From CAZTME01 sp964614795 (GTDB lineage: Bacteria > Patescibacteriota > Microgenomatia > UBA1400 > PJMF01), in NCBI GenBank assembly GCA_964614795.1, contig CAZTME010000033.1, forward strand, positions 1-11,663: a stretch of 11,663 bases of DNA, read 5' to 3'. This document shows positions 6,394 through 11,663 of the stretch, piece by piece. Position 1 is the first letter of the stretch. The number at the start of each line of letters is the position of its first letter. The position numbers were made by a program, and so were the translations under genes. The notes under the pieces were generated by a model. That model did not search any database. It was not told where the DNA came from and worked only from the letters and a program-made list of their open reading frames with translations.

Positions 6394-6463
6394 TGCCCCG
6401 CTAGGATTCGAACCTAGATACTCAGCTCCAAAGGCTGATGTCCTGCCATTGGACGACGGGGCA
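6393..6463 (-). tRNA. trnQ: tRNA-Gln (anticodon UUG)
   Basis: A complete 71-nt cloverleaf can be folded on the minus strand. The acceptor is TGCCCCG/CGGGGCA (first pair U-A, as is usual in bacterial tRNA-Gln). The D stem is GTCC/GGAC. The anticodon stem is TCAGC/GCTGA with loop CTTTGGA, so the anticodon is UUG reading CAA. The variable loop is GTAT and the T arm is CTAGG-TTCGAAT-CCTAG. No CCA is encoded. The discriminator base would be U, whereas E. coli has G. U34 makes it a typical target of wobble-uridine modification, which matters given the Elp3 and Trm9-like genes nearby. The last base overlaps the stop codon of the convergent glycosyltransferase. Confidence 0.93.
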
Positions 6464-6478
6464 ACAAGCAAGAACGAT

Positions 6479-6487
6479 ATTGTAGCA
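6479..6487 (-). promoter_or_regulatory. Extended -10 promoter of tRNA-Gln
   Basis: On the minus strand TGCTACAAT (TGn plus TACAAT) lies 15 bases before the tRNA 5' end, which would give a leader of about 10 nt. No clear -35 is seen, as is common for extended -10 promoters. Confidence 0.5.
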
Positions 6488-6516
6488 AATTTTCTTCTTT
6501 TCGCCTACCCTATTCA

Positions 6517-6530
6517 TCGGACTTGTCCGA
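6517..6530. repeat. Short inverted repeat between the VKOR-DHODH gene and tRNA-Gln
   Basis: TCGGAC and GTCCGA are separated by TT, so the hairpin has a 5-bp stem and a 4-base loop. It lies about 50 bases after the stop of the minus-strand fusion gene. No U-run follows on the minus strand, so terminator function is doubtful. Confidence 0.3.
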
Positions 6531-6577
6531 CAACAACAATGGATCCATTTGTTCATCTTTTATATTCGAGATAATGG

Positions 6578-8155
6578 TTAGTCGGCAATTTTTGTCGGTT
6601 GCAAAAAAGTTAATTTTCGATTAATCAAGCCGATTAATTGAGGTCCCTGATAAATCATGCCGGTAATTAATTGCACTAAATCTGCTCCAAGCTCAATTTT
6701 TTGTTGGGCATCTTCGGGAGAAAAAATTCCGCCGGTACCGACTATGATAAATCTTTTGCCGAAATGTTTTTTGGTCAAAGCAATTAACAGATTAGATCGA
6801 TGAAATGTTGGTTTGCCACTCACATTACCTTTAAGAGAGTTCCAAAGTTTTTTATCATTTTCACTGACTTCCGGATTGTTATGATCCTTGGTCAAATTAC
6901 CGAAAATTACACCGGCAATTTTATGCCGATCAATTACTTCCAATAAAGAAAGCGTCTCTTCTTGGGATTGATCAATTGGTAATTTTACAAAAACAGGTCT
7001 GGATAAATTCAATCTATCTATTAAAGTTAATAATACTTCTAACCTTGGGCAATTAGTAAAAGGCTCACCGCCAAAAGTGTTGGGACAACTAATATTCAGT
7101 TCATAGAGCTTGTGAAACAATGGCGCTTTCTCACACAATATGAATGTTTGAGCAATATCCATTAACTGCTCTTTGGTAGATGAAAAATGTTTATTAGTGC
7201 TGGCAATACTAATGGCCACAGGAATTGGAAAATGTTGAAATGCCAATTTTTCAATCACAGCATGCACACCGATATTTTTCAATCCTTTATTGACAATTAA
7301 ACCTTTGCTTTCCTTCAATCTGGTCAATCTGGGTTTTGAGTTGCCCCCATATGCTTCCAATGTGATCGTGCCTACGGTTTGCCAGCCATAACCCACCGTG
7401 TCTAAAACATTGGTCAAATCCGCATTATAATCATAGCCCGCGGAAAGACCGATTCTATTCGGAAAAGTAATGCCCGCAAATGTTACATGACTTGCCTGAT
7501 TTGAAAAACCAAGAAAGAAACTCAAAATAAATTTGAATGCTTTAATTCGAGAAAGCATTGAGCCGGAAAAAATCATTTTTTCATGAATTGTTTCAGGGTC
7601 GATCAAGAAAAAAATTGGTTTTAAGAAAAATTGATAAAACTTCATGCCGATATTTAAAATTAGACCCTTGATGAAATAACTTTCTCCTAGATTTATTTTT
7701 TTGGCTAAAAGAGTCGTAGTCGTAAAAATCGATAGTGAAATGAAGGCGGAAAGAAGACAATAAAAACACCAAGCTTTGAGTACGAAAGCCATAATGAAAA
7801 CCAGATAAAGCGAAAAAATAAAACCGATGCTGGTTAAGATTTGTAACTTATCGATTATTCTAAAGCCATATTTTTTTATCCATCTAAATTTTGAAGGTAT
7901 GGGAATTTCCAAAAACATCCAGGTTGTGAGCAGAAAAACGCTAATATAATAGAACAAGCCGAAAGCTGAAAGAGGAAATGGGCCAATTTTGGCATACTCA
8001 CTTGTTAAGACTTTTTCGCATTGAAATGCATTGCTGCATGGTGGGATTTGATTGGTTAATCCTTGATAAAGCAAATATCCGGCATCTGTCATGCCCAGTA
8101 TACTTAAAATGATTATTGTAAGTGTCAAAACTTTTGTTAAGGATTTTTCTTTCAT
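6578..8155 (-). CDS. Fusion of a VKOR disulfide-forming membrane domain with a dihydroorotate-dehydrogenase-like flavoprotein domain
   Basis: The protein has 525 residues. Residues 1-155 are a vitamin K epoxide reductase domain: helix at 9-31, loop cysteines C40 and C46, S63, further helices, and the redox motif C130-F-Y-C133. The spacings equal those of the bacterial VKOR of Synechococcus. VKOR takes electrons from exported thiol oxidases and passes them to quinone. Residues about 172-515 are DHODH-like and align to class 2 PyrD almost without gaps: FLIDPETIHEKM membrane-associating helix, GLSAGYDYNADL, GTIT, GNSKPRLTRL, NISCPNT, FVKLPID, VSGKP, GTGGI for the FMN phosphate, and TGMIYQGP. Unusually, the base position holds C357 as in class 1 enzymes (Ser in class 2). 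The substrate lysine (E. coli K66) is Y243, the INR asparagine is V288, and T247 is L421. N354, N359, K391 and N420 are kept. Dihydroorotate oxidation is therefore uncertain. No Shine-Dalgarno site is seen. Confidence 0.85.
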   Translation of the reverse strand: MKEKSLTKVLTLTIIILSILGMTDAGYLLYQGLTNQIPPCSNAFQCEKVLTSEYAKIGPFPLSAFGLFYYISVFLLTTWMFLEIPIPSKFRWIKKYGFRIIDKLQILTSIGFIFSLYLVFIMAFVLKAWCFYCLLSAFISLSIFTTTTLLAKKINLGESYFIKGLILNIGMKFYQFFLKPIFFLIDPETIHEKMIFSGSMLSRIKAFKFILSFFLGFSNQASHVTFAGITFPNRIGLSAGYDYNADLTNVLDTVGYGWQTVGTITLEAYGGNSKPRLTRLKESKGLIVNKGLKNIGVHAVIEKLAFQHFPIPVAISIASTNKHFSSTKEQLMDIAQTFILCEKAPLFHKLYELNISCPNTFGGEPFTNCPRLEVLLTLIDRLNLSRPVFVKLPIDQSQEETLSLLEVIDRHKIAGVIFGNLTKDHNNPEVSENDKKLWNSLKGNVSGKPTFHRSNLLIALTKKHFGKRFIIVGTGGIFSPEDAQQKIELGADLVQLITGMIYQGPQLIGLINRKLTFLQPTKIAD

Positions 8156-8218
8156 ATAATTTTACAGTCCTGTGATGTTTTTATAACGAAATTAATTTAG
8201 TATTGCATTGTTTTGAAT

Positions 8219-8246
8219 TTAATAGCAAGTTAATAAAAAGTATCAA
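8219..8246 (-). promoter_or_regulatory. Promoter of the VKOR-DHODH gene
   Basis: On the minus strand TTGATA (8241-8246, 5 of 6 to consensus) and TATTAA (8219-8224) are 16 bases apart, and the -10 is preceded by TGC (extended -10). The start codon is about 57 nt downstream of the predicted transcription start. The rest of 8156-8380 shows nothing recognisable. Confidence 0.5.
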
Positions 8247-8380
8247 TTATTATCATTAACGCTGTTAAACCTCTGCTTCTTCTATACTCTATTCATAGAT
8301 ATTTTACTAGATGCAAAACTCATTAGGCTTATTGAGAGAAATAACGAAAGGTTTATACATGTTGATAATTCGCCATAAGT

Positions 8381-9145
8381 CTATATAAGAACATAATAAA
8401 TATTATCGGTGTCACTGTCTTTTCCTGGAAAAATATCTTCAATTGTCAAACCAGTATCCATACAATATTTCTGAAATTCTTCGTCACTGGAGTGATGACA
8501 ATATCTGAAAGTTTGTTGATCGCCTTTCCAAGTCAGTAAATAATCGTTGCTATCTCCACTTGAATCAGGTTTTTCTTCAATTGAGATTAAATGACCATTT
8601 CTCATTAAACGAGCATTATTTTTACATTGCCAAACACTGATGAGAATCATTCCCTGATGAGTGGTAATTATTGTTTTTAGCGCTGATAAAAATTTCACTC
8701 TGGCTAAGTGAGAAGGTAGGTGATGCCAAAACCCAAAACAACCAATCAGAATCTGATCGGAAAAATTTAAATTTTTTGAAAGATTGGAAACAAAAACTTC
8801 TTGATTTTTCATTAATTGAGAAAAAATATCTAATTCTATATAAATTGAGTGAGGAAATAATTGTTGATTTCTTCTGGCACATTCTTGAAGCAAGCTTGTA
8901 TTTGCGTCACATGCAATATATTTAACTATGTTTTTATTTGTTTGAGCCATAAATTGTCCAAAACGGCCGTTACCACATGCTATGTCAATTACCGAATCGG
9001 AATTTTCAATCATGTCGGGGCGTTTTTTGGCGAAGATTTTCCAACCAGTCCATGAATTAGTTCTGGTTTGAGAAAATGATTGACTAAATTTTTGATAAAA
9101 ATCAAGCGTCTCTTGATTGGCTTGACTGGAAGAAAATTGTTTCAT
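8381..9145 (-). CDS. Trm9/ALKBH8-like SAM-dependent methyltransferase, putative tRNA wobble-uridine methyltransferase
   Basis: The protein has 254 residues from ATG 9145. Motif I is VIDIACGNGRF (52-62), the acidic residue after strand 2 is D80, and FGFWHHLPSHLARV (137-150) is followed by LISVWQ. Compared with yeast Trm9 from memory, it matches in order: YxxxxxxFSQTRxxxW (17-32), the glycine-rich motif I, the HH-R block, the LI-W strand, and the late LLTW...FRYCHHSSDEEFQKYC block corresponding to VPW...YRYYHLYREGEL. Trm9 and ALKBH8 methylate the carboxymethyl group of cm5U34 to give mcm5U34. The neighbour on the other strand is Elp3, which makes cm5U34. An upstream TTG at 9175 was rejected as start because a promoter -10 lies between it and the ATG. 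Eukaryotic Trm9 needs Trm112; none is in the window. The alternative is another small-molecule or RNA methyltransferase. Confidence 0.6.
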   Translation of the reverse strand: MKQFSSSQANQETLDFYQKFSQSFSQTRTNSWTGWKIFAKKRPDMIENSDSVIDIACGNGRFGQFMAQTNKNIVKYIACDANTSLLQECARRNQQLFPHSIYIELDIFSQLMKNQEVFVSNLSKNLNFSDQILIGCFGFWHHLPSHLARVKFLSALKTIITTHQGMILISVWQCKNNARLMRNGHLISIEEKPDSSGDSNDYLLTWKGDQQTFRYCHHSSDEEFQKYCMDTGLTIEDIFPGKDSDTDNIYYVLI

Positions 9146-9164
9146 AATTTGAGTTTTATCTTGT

Positions 9165-9193
9165 ACAATACGCAATAAATGGCTCTATCGCAA
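9165..9193 (-). promoter_or_regulatory. Promoter of the Trm9-like gene
   Basis: On the minus strand TTGCGA (9188-9193) and TATTGT (9165-9170) are exactly 17 bases apart, each 4 of 6 to consensus. Transcription would start about 10-15 nt before the ATG at 9145, giving a very short leader and excluding the upstream TTG start. Confidence 0.45.
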
Positions 9194-9243
9194 ATTAGAA
9201 CGCATTGAATAGCATTGACTGCAGAAAATTTCACATCCAGTTT

Positions 9244-9252
9244 TGCTATTAT
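9244..9252 (+). promoter_or_regulatory. Extended -10 promoter of the elp3-like gene
   Basis: TGCTATTAT fits an extended -10 (TGn plus TATTAT). It would give a leader of about 97 nt containing a small inverted repeat GGTCT/AGACC. It is divergent from the methyltransferase promoter about 75 bases away, so the two genes share a regulatory region. Confidence 0.4.
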
Positions 9253-9355
9253 TCCCAATAGGCCCAATTATATACGAGTAATTTGCTTGGTTGAGGGTCT
9301 TTTTGAGTAAATTCAAATCTATTGATAGACCTAAACTTATTTACTAGAGAAGATT

Positions 9356-11176
9356 ATGAAGTCTTTACAAACCACTGATTATTCGCTTTTGAATGATCAT
9401 ATGCAAAACTGGCACAGTAATGGAGCGACTTCTCATCAAGTGCAAATGTTGATTAAGTTGCTTTCAAAAACGACCGGTGAACACTGGAGCAAATCCAAAT
9501 TATTGAAGTATTATCACAATTTCTTGAAAGAAAGTGATCTTCAGCCCAATTTGAATCTCCTTTCAATTTTGCGAAGAAAACCAATTCGAACTCTTTCGGG
9601 AGTGGCGCCAATTACAGTCTTAACAAAGCCGTTTGCCTGTCCAGGTCAATGTATTTTTTGTCCCAATGACGTAAGGATGCCTAAAAGTTACTTGGCCGAT
9701 GAGCCGGGCGCTCAACGCGCAGAGAGAAATTGGTTTGATCCATATCTGCAAACCTATAATCGTCTGCAAGCTTTGGTGGAAATTGGTCATCATGTTGACA
9801 AGGCAGAGTTGATTGTTTTGGGTGGAACTTGGTCTTTTTATCCGGAATCTTATCAAATCTGGTTTATTGCGGAGTGCTTCAGAGCATTGAATGAATTTTC
9901 AACAGGGAAAGATGATCGACTTCAAAGAGAAAAGCAATATCAATTAGCCAATCTCAATGCGAAAAATAAAGGCAAAATTATTGTCAGTAACGATCCGACA
10001 ATCAATGAAGAAGCGGCGAGAGTATTAAGTATAAAAGGTACAGCCATGAGTGTGGGTGAGTATAATCGAGTCATTACACAGCACTATTCTCAACCTGAAA
10101 AAAATGCTGGTATTTCAGATTGGCAAGTATCAAGCTGGAGTATTTTGGAAAAAATGCATCACCAAAATGAGACTGCCAGTGTTAGATGCGTTGGTTTGGT
10201 TTTGGAAACAAGGCCTGATTCAATTTCTCCAAAGGAAGTGATTAAATTGAGAAAATTCGGTGCCACCAAAATTCAAATTGGTGTGCAAAGTTTAAATGAT
10301 TCGGTGTTAAAGAAAAATCGTCGCGGTCATGATGTAAAAGCAACAAAAGATGCTTTTTCTTTACTGAGACAAGCAGGATTTAAAATTCATGCCCACTGGA
10401 TGGCCAATCTTTATGGATCTTCACCCAGTCAGGACAAATTGGATTTTAAAAAATTTTTTGAACCTGATTTTTGCCCAGATGAATTGAAAATTTATCCCTG
10501 TTCATTAATTGATTCGGCAGAATTAATTAAATACTATGAAAAAAAATTATGGAAACCATATTCGGAAGATCAATTAGCCAGTGTGATCAAGTACGCCATT
10601 TTACATTCTCCAGCCTATTGTCGTCTAACGAGAATTATTAGAGATATTCCTGGTCAATATATAGTGGCTGGGAATAAAAAAACAAATTTTCGCCAAATTG
10701 TTGAAAAAAAGATCGAAAAAAATTTGAAAGCTGTTAAAGAAATCAGAACTAGAGAAATAAGGCACATGATTTATGATCCCTCTGAAGTTAAATTTCTTAT
10801 AAGAAAGTATAAAACGAGTATTAGTCAAGAAATTTTCATTGAAGCTAATCTTCCTTCCACAAATTTCAATGAAGGATTAATTATCGGTTTTTGCCGTTTG
10901 TCATTACCTCGCAATACCTTTATTGAAGAATTATCGGCTGCAGCCATGATTAGAGAATTACATGTTTATGGTAAATTAACTCAATTGGGGAGTGTGGGTA
11001 ATGCTCAACATGTGGGTTGGGGTTCGCAATTACTACAAAAAGCCAAATTGATTGCGAAAGAAGCCAATTATAAAAAATTAGCAGTGATTAGTGCCATTGG
11101 CACAAAAGAATATTATCGAAAACAAGGTTTTATTGATGGGGAGTTATATCAGTTTTGTGATTTGAAACAAGTTTAA
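9356..11176 (+). CDS. elp3: Elp3-like radical SAM / GNAT enzyme, tRNA uridine(34) carboxymethyl synthase
   Basis: The protein has 606 residues, full length for Elp3. Residues 78-83 (RTLSGV) begin the conserved core. The [4Fe-4S] cysteines are C95, C99 and C102 (CPGQCIFC). The next blocks follow family order: DEPGAQRAERNWFDPYLQTY, then GHHVDKAELIVLGGTW with the family's VDK-E-I-GGT pattern, then LETRPDSI (radical SAM barrel), QIGVQSLNDSVL and KIHAHWM. The C-terminal acetyltransferase domain has IRELHVYG, the acetyl-CoA loop QHVGWG (551-556), AVISAIGT and EYYRKQGF (585-592). Elp3 transfers acetyl from acetyl-CoA and builds the 5-carboxymethyl group on U34 of tRNA; in eukaryotes it is the Elongator catalytic subunit, while archaeal and some bacterial Elp3 act alone. 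The triad here is CX3CX2C, shorter than the CX9CX2C of eukaryotes. It starts at ATG 9356 after a weak AGAGAAG. It is divergent from the Trm9-like gene. Confidence 0.92.
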   Translation: MKSLQTTDYSLLNDHMQNWHSNGATSHQVQMLIKLLSKTTGEHWSKSKLLKYYHNFLKESDLQPNLNLLSILRRKPIRTLSGVAPITVLTKPFACPGQCIFCPNDVRMPKSYLADEPGAQRAERNWFDPYLQTYNRLQALVEIGHHVDKAELIVLGGTWSFYPESYQIWFIAECFRALNEFSTGKDDRLQREKQYQLANLNAKNKGKIIVSNDPTINEEAARVLSIKGTAMSVGEYNRVITQHYSQPEKNAGISDWQVSSWSILEKMHHQNETASVRCVGLVLETRPDSISPKEVIKLRKFGATKIQIGVQSLNDSVLKKNRRGHDVKATKDAFSLLRQAGFKIHAHWMANLYGSSPSQDKLDFKKFFEPDFCPDELKIYPCSLIDSAELIKYYEKKLWKPYSEDQLASVIKYAILHSPAYCRLTRIIRDIPGQYIVAGNKKTNFRQIVEKKIEKNLKAVKEIRTREIRHMIYDPSEVKFLIRKYKTSISQEIFIEANLPSTNFNEGLIIGFCRLSLPRNTFIEELSAAAMIRELHVYGKLTQLGSVGNAQHVGWGSQLLQKAKLIAKEANYKKLAVISAIGTKEYYRKQGFIDGELYQFCDLKQV

Positions 11177-11177
11177 T

Positions 11178-11246
11178 GCTCTGTAGAAGATCCGCGGGAG
11201 TAAGTCCGTGGTGGCTCAGTGTTAATCATAATTAGACTTGTAGAGC
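11178..11246 (+). other. Possible structured RNA just after elp3
   Basis: GCTCTGTAG (11178-11186) pairs with TTGTAGAGC (11238-11246) over nine positions if three G-U wobbles are allowed. Inside, CCGCGG (11192-11197) pairs with CCGTGG (11206-11211) around an 8-base loop. The wobbles would become A-C mismatches on the minus strand, so folding favours plus-strand RNA: the 3' region of the elp3 transcript or a small RNA. No U-run follows. No known RNA family is recognised. The rest of 11247-11378 shows nothing. Confidence 0.25.
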
Positions 11247-11378
11247 GCTAACAAAAAGATTCATTTGCTCATCTTTTGGTCATTTTCTTCGTTGTTTACT
11301 TTTTCAATTAGCTTTGGCTATTATCAGTCGCAAGCGCCTTGAAAATGTTCCAAAATCTATATCAAATTAATTCATGTT

Positions 11379-11394
11379 CTTATCGCGCGATAAG
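11379..11394. repeat. Perfect 16-base palindrome beside the MazG-type gene
   Basis: CTTATCGCGCGATAAG is fully self-complementary and lies 4 bases after the minus-strand stop codon. It could form a 6-bp hairpin with a GCGC loop. No U-run follows, so it is either a weak terminator or a dimeric protein-binding site. Confidence 0.45.
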
Positions 11395-11398
11395 TCTA

Positions 11399-11663
11399 TT
11401 AAGGAATCTCATCAAATTTATGTTTTTTCTCTTTAGCCAAACGTTCCTTCGTCAGTGAGATTTTTCTTTTCATCACCGCTTCCAAATCAATTTCCAGCTC
11501 AATACCCAGCAAAATAACACAAGCTAAAACATCTGCAAACTCATCGGCCAAATTTAAATGATTGTATGACTCCACTTTTTGTTTTCTTTGAAGTCTCATG
11601 CTACTTAAAATTTCGTCCGAAAGCTCACCAATTTCTTCCATCATTTTCAATGTTCTGGCAAAT
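11399..11663 (-). CDS. MazG-like nucleotide pyrophosphohydrolase, 5' end outside the window
   Basis: The frame stays open to the window edge (FARTLK before the first internal ATG), so the N-terminus is missing and any start inside the window is artificial. The two metal-binding motifs of the all-alpha NTP pyrophosphohydrolase superfamily are present: EEIGELSDEI (ExxE type) and, after a gap, DEFADVLACVILLG (ExxD type). A charged C-terminal helix (KERLAKEKKHKFDEIP) completes the domain. Such enzymes hydrolyse NTPs or dNTPs to the monophosphate and pyrophosphate and remove non-canonical nucleotides. The short single-domain size is like MazG-like and iMazG-type proteins and not the two-domain MazG of E. 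coli. The exact substrate is unknown. Confidence 0.75.
   Translation of the reverse strand, partial: FARTLKMMEEIGELSDEILSSMRLQRKQKVESYNHLNLADEFADVLACVILLGIELEIDLEAVMKRKISLTKERLAKEKKHKFDEIP

Noticed and set aside
6517..6530. Terminator for the VKOR-DHODH gene
   Set aside because: The hairpin is short and no U-run follows on the minus strand, so it is listed only as an inverted repeat.
8671..9055. Plus-strand open frames of 64-84 codons inside the methyltransferase gene
   Set aside because: They lie antisense to a gene with clear methyltransferase motifs and have no family-like features or ribosome binding sites.
9146..9175. Longer start (TTG at 9175) for the Trm9-like methyltransferase
   Set aside because: A -35/-10 pair with 17-base spacing places transcription start downstream of that TTG; the ATG at 9145 is the better start.
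1..11663. Integrase, transposase, att sites or CRISPR array to explain the phage-like segment
   Set aside because: None could be found on either strand; the edges look like breakpoints and not like a site-specific insertion.

Overview
The window looks like an AT-rich genome of Candidate Phyla Radiation (Patescibacteria) type. The hints are short genes with poor Shine-Dalgarno sites, an Elp3 homologue in a bacterial context, an AbrB-like small regulator, a VKOR-linked redox protein and a small low-affinity iron-permease-family protein. This placement is inferred from gene content; there is no rRNA or ribosomal protein gene to test it.

The left end (1-762) holds the N-terminal part of a membrane-anchored TolB/PD40-type beta-propeller protein. 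It stops abruptly near position 745, where the sequence changes to a visibly more GC-rich, phage-like segment (about 745 to 4530). That segment carries the C-terminal part of a large phage polyvalent-type protein, an M23 zinc endopeptidase with a long coiled coil (probable endolysin), two small holin-like membrane proteins, a hairpin terminator, a convergent AbrB-type regulator and a 41-codon gene remnant. Both genes at the left junction are cut, so this is a recombination scar or an assembly chimera.

The right part (about 4530 to 11663) is ordinary AT-rich chromosome. It holds a Cys-rich exported protein, an iron-permease-family protein, a family 2 glycosyltransferase and a tRNA-Gln(UUG). 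These are followed by a 525-residue fusion of a vitamin K epoxide reductase (VKOR) domain to a dihydroorotate-dehydrogenase-like domain. Next comes a divergent pair consisting of a Trm9/ALKBH8-like methyltransferase and Elp3. The window ends in a MazG-type pyrophosphohydrolase that runs off the edge.

Two gene sets deserve attention. First, the VKOR-DHODH fusion joins two normally quinone-linked redox modules in one chain, and its DHODH pocket has lost several dihydroorotate-binding residues, so it may link disulfide formation to an unknown flavin substrate. Second, Elp3 (which makes cm5U34) and a Trm9-like enzyme (which would methylate it to mcm5U34) stand back to back, with a tRNA of the right type (U34, Gln-UUG) about 2 kb from the methyltransferase gene. 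This suggests a eukaryote-like wobble-uridine pathway in a bacterium.
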